A stretch of DNA of 64,000 nucleotides from Embiotoca jacksoni (taxonomy: Eukaryota > Chordata > Actinopteri > Embiotocidae). The notes under the pieces were generated by a model. The model did not search any database. It was given only the letters and a program-made list of their open reading frames with translations, and was not told where the DNA came from. Made by a program: the position numbers and the translations under genes. Numbering within the stretch: the stretch's first letter is position 1; every line of letters begins with the position of its first letter. Location of the stretch: NCBI GenBank assembly GCA_022577435.1, contig JAKOON010000004.1:175001-239000 (forward strand), read 5' to 3'. Of the stretch, positions 48,975 through 63,300 are shown piece after piece.

Positions 48975-51900
48975 TTATATAAAATATAAAATGATATAAT
49001 CTATAAATATAATATAATATTTTTTTTTTTATAGCTTTGTGATTTCATGATTTTCGGAGGATAGACCATCTCGTTGTAATTCAGCATCGATATAATCGGA
49101 GACACCCCACATTGTGAGAGCGGGACGTGCGTCAGGGCTAATTTTCTTTTTCAATTTATACCCTTTTGGACTGTCTTGGTATTTCTGTTAGATTTCTCTC
49201 AGAATTCTGCACGACATAAAATCTAAACGTTTGATAACTGTCTGAAATCAGATGGTTACTCAGCGGAGGGAAAACGTTTGACACAGCAAATGGAGTGTGG
49301 AGGCTTGATATAACTTGCAGCATTGATTTAAATACATTTGAACTGAACTGTTAAATGAGGTTGAATAATGAACATCCTAAGCCATGATTGAATCTGAAGT
49401 TACAGTTGACTTGTACCACATCTGCTACACAAGGATTTCGTTTTTTGTATTGACTTCTTTGCAGATGTACACAACACTGCTGTAATTCCTTCTCGGGGAG
49501 CTTTTACTGCTGTAGCTGTTGTGTTTGCATTGTAATTGAACGCAGGAAGGCATTAGGGTGTTAAATGTATTTGTCTAACAATGTGTGACAGGATGAAGCA
49601 TGTCTGTCTGGCACAAACTGATTCTATTTAAGGGATTTACATGCAATCAGAATAATTTATGTCCGCTCTGCCACAACATATTACTGGTGGTGACACGTTG
49701 GGAGCAGCTGAACAGACTTCATTGAGCCTCTGCTCCACATTAGTTGAGGTATTGTTGTGAGGAAATGATTTTGAAAGTGAATGATCACTGTAGGAAATCT
49801 GTTCACGGAAAGTTAGTCTTGTGTTTTTACTGCCGCACAGCATAAATATAGATTATTTGGAAGCGCAGTCATCTTTCCAACGTCCTCTTTGAGTAAATAT
49901 ATCTCGCAAGATAAAGTGCAGCTCAGGACATCAGCATGTGTGCATTTCTTGTGCAGCACAGACGGCTCAATGACTGTATTTCCTGCCTTTTACTCAGAGG
50001 CCAGCCGTGCCCCGTGGACACACATGCTCACATGCGCCTCAGGTTATTGCAACATTAGTCAGGGTGAGGTTGAACGTGGGTGAGGTGGTCATGGGTGCAG
50101 CATGTGAATGATTTCTTTCACTTGTCCACTTTGCCGAGAAGGTGTAGGCGACGCCGTCGGGCTGTTGTCTCCACTCCTCACAGCCTCGTACATCTCACCT
50201 GGTTTAATCCCGTATCAACAGAAGAACAGGTATGTGTCTATTTAACGGTTGCAGCATCATTTCATTGTATTCAGGGCAATTATTGACAGATTGATTGTGT
50301 GTACAAGTGAGAGTGTTTCTGCTCTGGAAAGGAGACATTCCTTTGCTTTTGGGTGTGTCAATATGAGCAAAGCATTTTCAGCTGTTGAGAGCAGCAGAAA
50401 GTTAAACATCTTGGGATCTAATAATAACTTTTTGTGTTTTCACCATGTGGGACATGCTCAGAATCCATCATCCTTAAAAGAATTTTAAAGGTTGATCAAT
50501 AACATGCAATTTGTATAGGACCATTTATACATTTTGTATTACCCAAATTCTTGCATCAGCTTAGAGCAAATACTTTGTCGGGGCTTCCGTCAGCACTTCC
50601 TAACCATGTGTTTAGTTTAATGACTGCGGAGGATTTCAGAAAGTGTTTCAGAATTCAGTGACTTGCCGAAAAACCCAATGCTGCTGTTGGAAATGTTTTT
50701 TGAGCTCATGCAGGAAAATGTTTCAGTACCTTTGTCTCCATTAATAGTGGTCGCAATAGGTTATTATTCATCCTCGTGAAATCTGTTAAGTTATACTGGA
50801 CCAAAATTGTTAGTTTTATCAAGAAAGTCAATACATTGTTTTTTTTTAAAAGAAGCAATTAAGGATTGTGGGTCTTTTGGGGATGTTGTTGTATCTGCTG
50901 GGAGATTAGTAAAGGGACTGTATTACCCCCCACAAAGCTTTCCCGTGCTACATATTGCTGCGAGGTCACGCTACATAAGAAGCAATAATGTGCCACAGGG
51001 TCCTGAATGCATGTGGGTCTTTCAACTGTCAGAGTTTGTGGTTGCCACAGTCAGTCCAACCTAGACATTACCAAATACTACCAAACATGTTCTTCATGTT
51101 AGTTTCAGACATCCTTCGGGGGGATGTGCAGGAGGCTTTGAGGTTGAAAGGGATATGAAGCTGCACTACACACTCTAAAGTGTTGATTATCCCATTGCAC
51201 ATGGTGTAGCTGCTTGGAGTCTGTATTTTGTGATTTCCCTACTTAACATCCCTTCATTGATTCCCAAGTTTGGTTCCATTAATAAGAGACGTGCAGCAGA
51301 TAAGAGAGATGTAGCCTGTTGTAGAGCAACTTGCCGGTTGGCGACCCAAGTGAATTAACGTGGAGGAAAATAAAGCAGAAACTAGATTTTTTTTTTTATG
51401 TCTATATAAGCTGTACAATAACATTCAGAGTCCAGATGCTTCTCCTGATAGTGAAAGTAATGGAACCGCACCAGCTAACAGTGTCACACGGTGGTGGCTG
51501 AGACATCCCATCCACCCAGACACCACAGCCAGCTCCGTCTCTTTCCAGTTGGGAAGCGTGTGGCCGTGATATCCTGACACTCTGGATTTTGTACAACCTG
51601 CAAAAGCATAAATTCACCATGGTAAAACTATCAAAAATCATGAACACTACAACAAACACAACCACTCAGACTCACTACCACCTCTACTACTGAACAGTGG
51701 CCAAGACGACTCCTTTATGTGATGAATATGATGGCTTGTGGGGGAAAAGGAGGAGCACCGCTCAAAATTCACACTTTTTCATCTGAATTTCTGCCTTTAT
51801 GTCCTGTAAAACATATAAGTTTGGAATTACATTTTCAGTCATTGCCTACATATGCAATATTTAAATTTAGTAAAAAATTCAACCAGCAATTTCCTCTTTA

Positions 51901-53199
51901 TGCAGCTCTCAACTCTGTTCGATTTCCCAGCCCTTTTTAGCTCAACAAGTCGGATGCAATCAACTGCCGCTTCTCTGAAACTCTGCAATTGAAATTCAGG
52001 CTAAATATATAATAATTTTTCAGCTCATCTCCATTTCTGTGCTGAATGCCGGTGACGTCCTGTCATTGAGCCTCCCGTGAAGACAAATCTTCCTCCCCTA
52101 AGTCAACAGATAATAGATCTAATTGGTTGGACTTACAGGACCACTGAATGTGCTCAGGTGATGGCAAATGATCTCCTCTAGAAGTAAATGTGAGAAATAA
52201 AAGGAGTGAGAAATCAATAAGGGCTTTTATGAGCACTAATGTCACAATTCTTGAAATAAGGGTTTAAAGGAAAACTTAAACAAATTCATATTTTTGCTGG
52301 AGAAACTTCTCAGCCCACATAAAATGACTGCAAGGTAAACAACTCAGACATGTGGTATCAATTTGACAGCAGTGCACTAATATTTATTATTATAGGGCTG
52401 GATATTGATCTACTCATCCAATTTGATTTGTGTTGATTTAATTTTTGATGTTGCATAAAATACTTCTCAAAATTTATCCTGGAAAATCTTCATTCAGCAA
52501 GTGAGCAACACTGTTGTTTCCCAAAATATTAGTATGCATAGAGTCTACAATACAAATACATTTCTATTCTACATTTATTTTCTGTTTTTATCTTAGATCT
52601 ATTATTATTATTATATGTTTTTATCTTTTTATATATATATTCAAAACACTTAAATAACAAACAACCTGCATCCCTTACAAAGGCATCATTATTATGTAAA
52701 TGCGGTGCCATACAGCTCCATATGGACTGTCAGTATCAGATGCTTCTACTTTAATGATCACTTTCATCACTGATAGACATATTGGCCAGAAACTGAATGT
52801 TTGCCTGGCTAATTTGTATGCAGTGTTTGTGTTAACAAGACATGAGCCTGATTTTTGCAGACAGCTGGCTAACTAGCTACCTGGCAGGCACAGTCGCAAT
52901 AAGCTAGAATTCACACACTGTTCACACAACTTTCACAGGTTCCTTGCAGCCAAAGACGATATCTTGTCAACAAACAGAGCTCAGATCAGTGTGCTGAGTC
53001 TTTTTTCAGTATAACCCTGTTGTTAATGCAATCTTTGAATCAACCGTAAGATAGTAAGAGTCGGCGAACCATCATATACAGTTTACAGGACTGTTGTTCC
53101 TCAAGGTGCCCAATATAACAAGCTATCATACCAAGTTTAGCATGGTTATTTACTGAGAAAAGATGCAAGTGCAAGAGTTGAGCTTTGAATTATTCAACA

Positions 53200-54010
53200 C
53201 AAAATCACAAATGATTTTCTCAAGTTAAATTGATCAAAATCTCTCAATTACAAAATTATTTAAACCCTTTTGTATTTTGTAAAAACCCTTTTGGCAGTAA
53301 TTACATCTCTGAGCCTTCTCAGGTAAGTCTCTACAAGTTCATCACACCTGGAGTTTTGTAGTGTATCCCATTCTTCCTCGCTCATCCTCCCAAGCTCTGA
53401 CAGACCTGATAGGAAGCATCAGTGAATTGCCTTCTTTAGGTCTCTGTACATATTGTATGTTCTCTGGAGTTTAAATCTGGGCTTTGGTTGGACTGCTCAA
53501 GAACAATCAGAGACTTGTCCCAAAGCCACCCCAGCATTGCCTTGGCTGTATGGTTCGGGTCGCTGAACGGTGAACCATCGCCCTCGTCTCAGGTCATTGT
53601 TGTTCCAGAGAGCGACCTTTCAAGGACCTTTTGCGTAAACTGAACTGTGGGAACTGACATACATACATTAAGTCTGTTCCCTTCTCAGCTGTGTTGAATC
53701 AATTACATTTTCCACAGATGGGCTTCAAATATTTATAGATACATCTCAAGAATAAGCAAACACAAAAGACTTCACCTGAGCAGAATTTGGAGCGCCACAG
53801 CAACGGGCCTGAATACTTTTGTAAATGATTGTGTGCAGTCTAATAAATTAGCAAAATTTCTAAAAACATGTTTCATGTAGTCACCACAGTTATTTGAGTA
53901 TAGGCTGGTGAGCAGAAAACGACAATTTTATCCATTTCAAATTAGATGTACGTTAAGAGTCAATTGCGCAAAACTTTAAAGGGCCTGAATACTTTCATTA
54001 TCCACTGCAA
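53200..54010 (-). mobile_element. Degenerate Tc1 element
   Basis: Reads like the left part of the complete Tc1 at 30497 but decayed: CCCATTCTTCCTCGCTCATCC, GGTCTCTGTACATATTG..., CTGGGCTTTGGTTGGACTGCTCAAGAACAATCAGAGAC and TTCGGGTCGCTGAACGGTGAACC. The right end, GGGCCTGAATACTTTCATTATCCACTG, matches an inverted repeat end. The centre is deleted and the frame is broken. Confidence 0.8.
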
Positions 54011-57000
54011 GTCAAAATAAATTGGTTTTAGCCATTTGACTGCAGGAATTTTCCAAATTCAGACACATTACCTGATTAAAATTGTGTGCTGCCCTACTAA
54101 AGATCCTCTCATTGCACAATCAACCCAAACTAAAATAATTCTCTAATGGTATCAGTCATGGCCTTAAATATGCAATCTTGGCTTCAAATATGTTGTGGGA
54201 GAAATGTGCGTGCTGACCAGCTGCATGTAAACACAGGTGTTACAATAATTATTTTACTGTGGCGCATGTAAATATGTTCTCTAGTCTTCTACTTTAACCT
54301 TATTTCTCCCAGCGTACTCTTTTCTTCTGCTCATGTAAACATAGCCTGTGGCAAATATTAGATTTGCTTCTGCGGAGCTCCGTGGGGAATGTGACACAAG
54401 GCACAGGTGGCTTTCAGAGGGATCAGAGAACTGATGAATTCATGTCTGTAGATGAAACTAATGCACAAAGGCAGTATTTGAACCGGGAGATAGTAAATCT
54501 TTCTCAACTCTCTTCAGTGCCGTGCCTTTCAAAAACCTTTTTTTTTCACAGATTTGACAGTTTATTGGAAACAGATTTTAAACACGGTTACGCAGCCGCT
54601 TCTTTTTCTTTTTCTATCCTTGCACCATGAAACTACATTTCGTTTGGGAGTCCCAAAAGCAGGGTTGTGTAAGAAGCTCAGAGGAGTGGCCAAGTCTAAG
54701 GTCAGTAGATCAGATCACGTGATCCAACATCTTAGGGTGGGGTCAGACTAAGACTTTTCTCAGCAGACGTGTAGACATTGGGGATTATAATACGTTAAAG
54801 GGGAAATTTAGCTTTGACTAGAAAACGTGTTTAGTAAAAGAGAGTCTGATTATTCTGTGTTACTGTGATACTTAGACAGATTTGACACTGAGTGGAATCC
54901 AGTCTGTTTTGTTATTAGCTATGCTCTTCCCATGCTGTCATACAGTGTGTTTGCTTTTTTGCTTAGTCAAGGAAAATAACCGTAATGGTAATAATTAGAC
55001 ACTGGTTTGAATCTTTGTTTTGACCAGAATGAGGTCATCATTGCTCTGTGGGAACTACGCAGTATGGGCCTGAGGCATTAACCTAATGATAGCGTTGAAA
55101 CTTGCACAGCTCGGGCTCGCTTCCTGAGCTTCTTCCCCACTTCTCCGTCGTGAGCAGGCTTTTTGAACATTTGAAAACCCAAGATTTCTAAGCGACAAGC
55201 TGTTCAACAAGGTTTTTCCCCTTCCGCATTTGGAGGGAAATCCAAAGTGAAATGTAGAAGAACCAGTCAGCCGTGTGTTGATAGGACTGCGGTATGTTGG
55301 CAGCAGCATCGTCGTCTTCACTGCTGTTTCAAAGCTGCTGAGAAGTCAAAACTAAGCAGAGCAGAATCATTCTGGACCAGAGATAATGGGGAATTTCAGA
55401 GGTAGGCTCAGATGCATATCACATTTTTTCTTTGCTTAATGGGGCCTTCAATAGGGTTGGCTTTCCTCTTGTATGTTGTTTTTTCTGTGGTTCTATTTCC
55501 TCCAGTCTGCTTTGTGTGCACTTTTCAAAAGACTGCTGAGAAATATTCAGATTATATACACAGATTTTGGATAGCACGAGGAAGTTTCTCATATTGGTGT
55601 TCGTATTGTTGTTCTTAGGCCAGTTAGTCATTTATTGATGGAAAGTAGGTTGCAGAAAGGTGTAGAAAAACCTATTTTATAATGAATCTATGGTATTATA
55701 AATGACAATAACCATGACAATGTTGATCCTTTATAGTTGCACACCTCTTATTATTTGTCCTTTAAGAAACTGGGTGAGAAAACAAAAGCTGTTCTGTCCA
55801 CCCTGACCGGGTCGGCAACTTCTGTCCGTTTTTAAATTTGCACTCAGTCATTCCTGTGTGTGTTGTTCTCCTCTGTGTTTGTACAGAAGTTAGGGAGGAG
55901 GAGCTATGGCACATTCAAACAGCTTTTCCCCGTTTCCTGTCGCTGACTTTTCTGGGAATACAGTGCCATGTCCTTGATTCAAAGGCTGCAGTGGAGGTGG
56001 GAGGGAACCACAGTGGTAGGTTGCAAAACTATGAATGAGCAAGAAAGGAATGTGGGAGACTGACGGGGGAAACATGGAATATCCTGTGGACTAACAAACT
56101 TGGTCGTAGTAGTAAAACATTATCTGTTATTTTGGAACGGGGCTGGAACATGAATCTGTACAGCTCACACTGCCTTGGTGACAGATCCCAGAATACCTCA
56201 AGGTCATATTTTGTACAAGCGTACGGGGACCTCCTACATACCATGTATATTGTCTGTAGGTGACGGCAGCAGTGGATGTGGATAAGTCACATAGCTTCTG
56301 TGTTCCCCTTTCTGTTGTGTGCTTCTGCAGCCCTGACTTGTGATGCAGCCAACGCAGCTTTTAGCTGTCCTGTCTGGCTCAACAGGCTCCTTCTAGTAAA
56401 TATGGATCCACCTTGAGCATAGTTCCCTTGACGCTCTCTCTGTCAACAGATATAATGAGACCATAACTATTCGTTCTACTTTCTCGTTTCAATCCCAGAC
56501 AAGAGGCCAGAGAGCCTCGCCAGGAACACCTTATCACCTCTCTCGGGCTGCTGACTTGTTTTTCATTTAAGGGTTGCTCTCGCTCATCTCCTGCAACCTT
56601 TCCCCTGCATCTAATACACAAACACGCATAGTATTCACCTGAGCACACACATTTTGCTGCAGCTTTTGTATTGCTAGGATTGAAATTTCCATTCCATTTC
56701 CTGGCTTCACCAGAGTCACTGGCTGTCTTTCTGTTTGTGTTGTATTTTTATGTAACTATACTTCATACACAAATCGTTATTTAAGTCGTGTGTTGTCTCA
56801 AGGCCATATGGCATTAATTTGCACTGTCAGTCATAAAACATTGACAGTCCTTTTCTCTTTGGGCCATATGGCATGTGTGGGTGTATGTTTGTGTATTGCT
56901 GGGGTGGTGTGTCCACTGATCGTCACTTCTCAGCATCCCTTGCCTGTGCGTATTGGGGAGGGGTTGAATCGAGTGTGTGTCCATGAGGGAAGTGTGTTTG

Positions 57001-57092
57001 CACACGCAGGCACACAGTCTGGTATGTGTACAAGATTTTTAGCCGAGCGCCTGTGGTGACCAGATCATTGTGTGCGTGTGTGCACAGGAGGA

Positions 57093-57221
57093 ATGCCAGC
57101 TCCTGAGCAGAGCCCAGTGACGGAGGAGGGGCTTCTGCTGACCATCCGCGACAGCTCAACTGGCCGCAACATGGAGGCTGACAACACCGCCAACAACATC
57201 CTGGCCTCCGTCAAAGAACAG
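57093..57221 (+). CDS. pkp4: Plakophilin 4, first coding exon
   Basis: Plakophilin 4 (p0071) is an armadillo-repeat protein of the p120-catenin family that works at adherens junctions, desmosomes and the midbody. Only its N-terminus is in the window: 43 codons from ATG 57093 to CAG|GTAGTG at 57221, after a GTGTGTGCACAG acceptor (exon start 57088). The peptide begins MPAPEQSPVTEEG and ends with NNILASVKEQ, matching recalled human PKP4 (MPAPEQASLVEEG ... TILASVKEQ). The KEQ end leads into the N-terminal coiled coil encoded by the next exon, beyond the window. The armadillo repeats of this roughly 1190-residue protein are not here. Position beside ccdc148 supports the call. Confidence 0.93.
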
Positions 57222-57635
57222 GTAGTGGTTTGCACTAAGAGCCCCTTGGATTCCTCTTGTATCTCCGATATTACGGTTGTTAAAGCTTTGGTGAACTATA
57301 TATATATGTATATATGTATATATATATATTTACAGAAAGCTAAATTGTCTGGTGACTCACATTGTACCAAGAAGAAATCCAGTGGCCATGTGTGTTTGTG
57401 GCATTTTTGTTTCCTGCTCATTTGCTTCATGCGCCCTGATGTCACAGTCATCATATAACTTACCTCTGTGGCACAGAGCCCAAAGATGACAGTTGTCATT
57501 TCTCTGCATGAAAGATGAAGAGATTTGTGGGATGTTTAGGCCTGGCTTTCATCAATGGACAACCAGGAAGGGACATGCCATCTGACTCACTCTGTTTCTA
57601 ACTGTCTCTCTGTGATTTAGCCACACCCCCTTTGG

Positions 57636-57639
<4 letters not shown>

Positions 57640-57691
<52 letters not shown>
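57640..57691. repeat. (AC)n microsatellite
   Basis: Twenty-six AC units followed by CGCGC, next to the purine tract. Alternating purine-pyrimidine sequence is prone to Z-DNA. Confidence 0.98.
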
Positions 57692-57693
<2 letters not shown>

Positions 57694-57695
57694 GC

Positions 57696-57791
57696 AGGAA
57701 GGAGGGAAGGAAGGAAGGAGGGAAAGAAGGAAGGAAGGAGGGAGGGAGGGAAGGAAGGAAGGAAGGAAGGAAGGAAGGAAGGAAGGAAGGA

Positions 57792-57851
<60 letters not shown>

Positions 57852-57867
57852 AGAGGGAGGGAGGGAG
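57696..57867 (+). repeat. Purine-only GGAA/GAAA tract (172 nt)
   Basis: Every base from 57696 to 57867 is A or G: GGAA and GGGA units, then 17 or more GAAA units. Such mirror-like purine tracts can form triplex (H-DNA). Confidence 0.97.
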
Positions 57868-60136
57868 TACCTGTCGATGTCACTTCCTTCCCGAGAGTAT
57901 TGCGCGGTGGCTCGATATCCATGCAGGCGAGCAGGAAGACGAGTCGCCTGGCTGAGCTGCTTTCAGAATGAGTGACGTGCCTCAGACGGGATTCCTGCTA
58001 AAGAGTCCAGACTGTAAAATGATTGTTCTCGCCAGTATTTCTACAGGACAGAGTTGGAGAGGCTCATGAAAGGGTGAGTGAGAATGAAAATATGAAGGAG
58101 GTCAGAGACTAGGCTGGTGTGAGTGTTTTTTCCTCCTCTGCCTTTGAGAGGTTTTCCTGTGATTGTTGAGGCAGACCTTCGAGGGATTGCGCTGTCGATG
58201 TAAACATGCGAGTCATGCTTAGAGCGTAGGATCACAGGGAAGTGTTTATTCTATGACTGTACTGTCTTTTTGTTGCGCTCCTCTTTCTGCCTGCCTGTAG
58301 ATTTCCCTCCCTTCAGTTGTCTTCCTTCATTTTTCTTTCTGTCTCTTTCTGAACTTCTGCTTCTGTCACTGCTTTAGTTACAGCTGCACAGGGTTTGCCC
58401 AGATGCCCAAACAAGGAAAGATTCCCCTACATATTGTGATTTCATTCTCCCTGTGTGTTCATTGCTTTGACATGTCCCCTCTCTTCCTTTCCTTCTGACT
58501 ACTGACAAATGCCAATGTTTTTACCCTTAGATAATGTTTTTAGATTTTGGTTTGTTGTGCCGAATGTCCTGGTTATTGAAGTGCTTTATTTTTTGCTGTG
58601 TTTCTTTAATAGCATCCAACATCTGGATGACACATCCAGAACAATGTATTGCAGACCCAATTAGAATTTTTAAATGTCAATGTATTTCTTTCTGCACATT
58701 TCTTCCATATGCTTTTTTTTTTTTTTTTTTTTTTTACAAATCTGAGATTACCGCATTAAATAAACTGTATGTATTAACTTTACACATTCTCCCTCTTCAG
58801 TATTTATTATCTTATTAAAATTGAATTTAACTGAAAGGGGGTGACGTTACATTACGTTGATAATTGAGGACCTAGTTTTTCTTTAAATCTTTTTCATCTT
58901 AAGTATAATTAAAGCGGTGGGAGGCTGTGGCACTCATCCAGGCAGATGGTGTTTTCTGTGGATTCAGCAATCAGAACACTCTGATGTGCTTTGTCAATTT
59001 ATTTTACATTTTTGTTGTTCATTATTCCAAATATTATTAATGTCAGATGTGTGTGATTCATTGAAGCATGAATTTTTTTTTTTTTTTAATTTTTTTTTTT
59101 AAAGACCCTGTCTAGAAGATCAAGTATTTAACCTTGTTAAAAATGTCCATGTGGCATGTGTATATGCTAGAAGACATATCGTGAGCAAAATAAGCAGTCA
59201 GTGCCACTGCTAAGCATTTCTACTTTGAAACTGTAGTGCACCAATGACCATCTCAAAAACTCAGATTCAGACAGCCAGGGTTTCATATGTCACATACCAA
59301 AGGAACCAATTCCTTCAACTAGTTTGGTGGGGCTTTCAAAATCGTCGAACTGCCAGCTCAAACTGCAGGTGAGAGGTGGAGACTGTTTGCATATTCATAG
59401 ATCCACTCACACTGAGTGAAGGCAAAGATGTAGAGTTACATTTAACCCATTTTTAGGCATCAGGGGGATTTTCTTGGGAAAAAAAGGCAAAATATGTAAT
59501 ATTGATGGCAAGATATTATTTTTTGGGGGGTTTAATCAATTTCAGGAGAGGAACTTAAAATGTTGTTGTCTTTGACTTCACGAAAACTGAAAACAAAAGA
59601 CATGCTTTGATGTCGTGAACTTTCACTTTACAGAAATAATCACCTCATTAAAGCATATAGTCTTAAGTGTAATTGATGTAATGTAATCTGACATGGATGT
59701 CACATGCTTCCATACTAACGAGAAGGGTCAGTGAACATCAATGCAACGTTCTTCTGTTTGCTTCAGGATGACAGCGCCACCATGCCCAGGGCACAAAGAC
59801 CTGAAACATAGAACCAGAGCTGAGCATAGATGCTCTTGTAGAGGCTCTTCACAGTGTAATACTATAACTACAAGTAATAATACAAGCCATGAAGTATAGT
59901 CAAAAACAGTTTATGATCTTTCAATTGACAAGATATGATTTGTAGAGAATGTAGAAATCTTGTCATGACTGATGATGGAGGTATATAAAGGTTATATGTC
60001 TTTAATTAAAATATCAGGCCTCAAATGCAATCACAGTCACACTATCATAGGGTGTTGTACAAGGACCGACCTGCTCTAAAGAAACAATGCATGAGGAAAG
60101 ATTTAACTTCAAATATTGATTTTGGTCAACATGTTT

Positions 60137-60350
60137 GGTCGAGGCAGATGGCCGCCCACCTCTGAGCCTGATTCTGTTTCTTCCTTTTAAAGGGCAGCTT
60201 CTTCCTGCCAGTTATCGCTGATGTGGGAACTGTTGAATTGTTGAGTTACTTTTTATAATGTTGTAGGTTCTGCTGTAAAGAATTAACTATGTTAAGTGCT
60301 CAGAAATAACTTTTGTTGTGATTTGGCGCTATATACAAATAATTTAGATA
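60137..60350 (+). mobile_element. Non-LTR retrotransposon 3' end
   Basis: GAGGCAGATGGCCGCCCACCTCTGAGCCTGATTCTG ... TTTAAAGGGCAGCTTCTTCCTGCCAGTTATCGCTGATGTGGG ... GTTGTGATTTGGCGCTATATACAAATAA is the very common fish LINE-type 3' sequence as I recall it. No coding part remains. Confidence 0.7.
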
Positions 60351-63300
60351 AATAGAATTTTGCGACAATGCGGTAAACTTATGAAGCAAGACAGGTGCAT
60401 TTCTTCATGTTTGCATTTTCATTACAGTAAAATATAAACATTATACAGAAAATAGTTGCCACTCTAAAGAGAAACCCGACCAAATGATTTCAACACCTGA
60501 AACAACCATGTCAATGAATAGGCCGAGTGTATAATCTGAGAAAAATGTAACACCAGATATCTGGAGAATATTTCAGACCCAGCACTCCAATACACCGGTG
60601 TTTGCTATCGCTTTTCTATATGCTGACACTGTTTAATTTGGTAAACACCTTTGTTTGGAAATAAAAAAAATATTTCAAAATGATCATTATTTAATCTGTT
60701 TTCTTTGTTATTTCCTGAAGTACCAAGAAAACAATCCTTTGCTAGAAGCAAAGTGGTCTTATTCCTAAATGGCATGGTGCTGGTTGTAGGACTGATTAAT
60801 GACCTGAAATCCATATTTCAAGAATGTGTCACATTTATCTTGACGGCAATTAATACAAAAATATAATTTTGATCACATTTATTATGCTACATTCTCTCTA
60901 TTATACTGGGCATAGTTGCAGACTTGAAACTGTCAGGTTGTTTTTTGAAATGAAACAAATGACACGGCACACGCTGACTGGCAGTGATTGGTTTGGGTTG
61001 TAGGAGTTTTGTTGTTGAGAGGCAAAGGCGACAAATGACAGCTTGTCTGAAGGCATTAATCTAACATACATGACTTCAGTTAAGGCAGTGATAATGTAAT
61101 ACACATATACCGCAAGATGGAGTATCATGCAGTTGCACCAAACTCTGTACTCAACAGCCTTTTGAGAACAAGCCAAATTCGATTTTGGAACAAGTATAGA
61201 GGAGCCCTTTGGTTATCTGCTGAGGGAGCCATGACACCCACCGCGCAGGCATCGATGAGCAAGAGGTCAGGTCTTTAAAGAGCATCTCATTGACAACTCT
61301 GACCTCATCTCTGCTTTCTACTGCATCTCCCTGAAGAAAATAGCTGCAGGAATGAAGGGCCCTTTAGTTGTGTCAACTTTGATTTTATCCACACCAAGCA
61401 CTCATCATTAATGTACACACATCTTCAGTGGCCCCTCAGTACACCTATTTTTAGTTATGTTAGAATTAAAGCATTCGTAGGCTGAGGAAACCAGAGGGAT
61501 TGTAGGTGATGATGAAGCCTGTGGCTTCCTAACAGCCTACAGGGTGATGGAGATGGACTCATGATGTATAGTTAGCATTATGATTAGCTTAAGCCTTGAA
61601 ATGTCAAAGCATTTTACAGGAACAGGAACATTTGTCAGTTTTGTAAAGCAAATTGTTTTTGTGCTTAATTCAGGTACCATCCAAAGTGATAGAAACAGTT
61701 TTGTTGTCAGCATGAATTGGTCACATGACTTGCCACATTTTGTAGTCTGTGCATATTGTGTATTTCTGTTTATATGTCTGGTAATCAGGGCCTTTTGTTT
61801 GGCAGGTACTTGAAATTTGTTTCAAGCAGTAAGAGCTTCATATAGGGGCAGAGTAGGGAACTCAATTGCGTACTTATTCAGTCTGTGTTTAGAGAGGTTT
61901 CCCCTCAAACATGAATGTAATTCTGTGGTCAGATTAGTCCCTGTAGTCGCTGTTGGGCAGATCATTTCAATTAAACATTGTAAAGTCTTGACCTTGGAAA
62001 TGCAATGTTTTGGCACGCTCCTGCTACTCCTTCACTATGAGGCTTTTCCCTCAGAGTCATGCTGTTATTAGCTGTGCCTGGACATGCCTATATGTACTGC
62101 ACGACTGGCACAAGAGCCTCTCAGGCATGCTGCACTATGCTGTTTCAACACACTGCCTTACAGGATAACACCACAGTGGAATTTTCCCACTTCGTTGGAG
62201 TCCATTACACGTGAAAAATCGGACTGCCTCCTGCTTCCCCCCGGCTAACTGGAGTATGACCCTGTTTTCATCTGAATCAGGCATACTGGCCTTCTTTTCA
62301 GAACTCTACAACTGACCTTGCTTTGAGTGCTATATCTCTGGTACCCTGTTAAAGGCTTGATGAGCTGGCTGAAATATTACGCAATTGAGATACCCATGCA
62401 AGCCTCCATTTTGTTTTAATGAAGCCAAAGTCATCTTTGTCCAAGTGACCCAGCTTAAGGAGTTAATAGTCGGGGTCAGGGCAAAGTGTTTTTACCATTT
62501 TGCATTTCCAATGCTATAAGCGCCGCAGAAAGGTTGAGTTCTCTCTGTAGGCTATAATGTCTGTTCCACTTCCATAGGTGAAATAAGGACTCTAATTACA
62601 ATCGACGAGTGATTTTCTCCACTCCTCAGGGTCTTATCTACCTTCCTCTGCCTACTGCTGCCTCTGTGACACAGGCAAGGAGAAATCTAGAGGCATAAGC
62701 ATTCTGGCCTCGATTATAGTCATAAAAATGGAAGCCTGGCTCCGAGCAATTACCCCATGGGGGAGCAGAACAAGTATAAGAGGGAAGGAGTGAGACGGAT
62801 TCAGAGGGGAGGGATGCAGGTGAAGGAGAGTGCTCTGATATACAGAAGAAAGACAAAACGCTGAGATATAGAAGCTGATGAGTGAAGAGAAAAAGGACAA
62901 GAGCGAGAGCATGATGGAGAGAGGCAGAGTCAGAGGCTGTCACCTGTGAATGGTTCACTAAAGCGCTGTGACAGGAAGCTGTCAACGGCGAGGAAAACAG
63001 AAAAGAAAGGAAAGAGGAAGAGAAGATAATCTGCTCCCAATGTGACATGATGTCAGAGGAGTGGTGTGTCTGGCCTGGCACAGCACTGTCGATTTGAACC
63101 CAGCCATGGGAGATCTCCCCCCAACTCGCCTGTTAATACTCATCACCATCACTGTCATTATCATCATTATCACTTTAATCATCGCCACCGTCAGCAGCAC
63201 ACGAAGAGGACCTCGTCACTGGGGAGCAGGAGTCGTACAGGGGAGTAGAAGTATAGTAAATACCATCGGCTGTCCTACAGCCACACAGGAAGTTTAGAAA

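Larger units (their letters stand above)
41075..57087 (+). other. pkp4: pkp4 intron 1 (16 kb)
   Basis: Besides the repeats and the Tc1 relic listed separately, the stretches 42650-48700, 49100-53190 and 54020-57080 show only short, unconserved open frames. No exon of another gene or RNA gene is recognised. Confidence 0.6.

Noticed and set aside
57632..57955. 107-residue + frame and its - strand counterpart
   Set aside because: Translation of the (AC)n and GGAA/GAAA microsatellites.
62638..63081. 147-residue - strand frame
   Set aside because: Ser/Leu/Phe-rich composition that mirrors a purine-rich + strand. No motif.
63061..63297. Membrane-protein-like + frame with Ile/Val/Thr runs
   Set aside because: The hydrophobic stretch is ATC/ATT simple sequence; no signal of a real gene.
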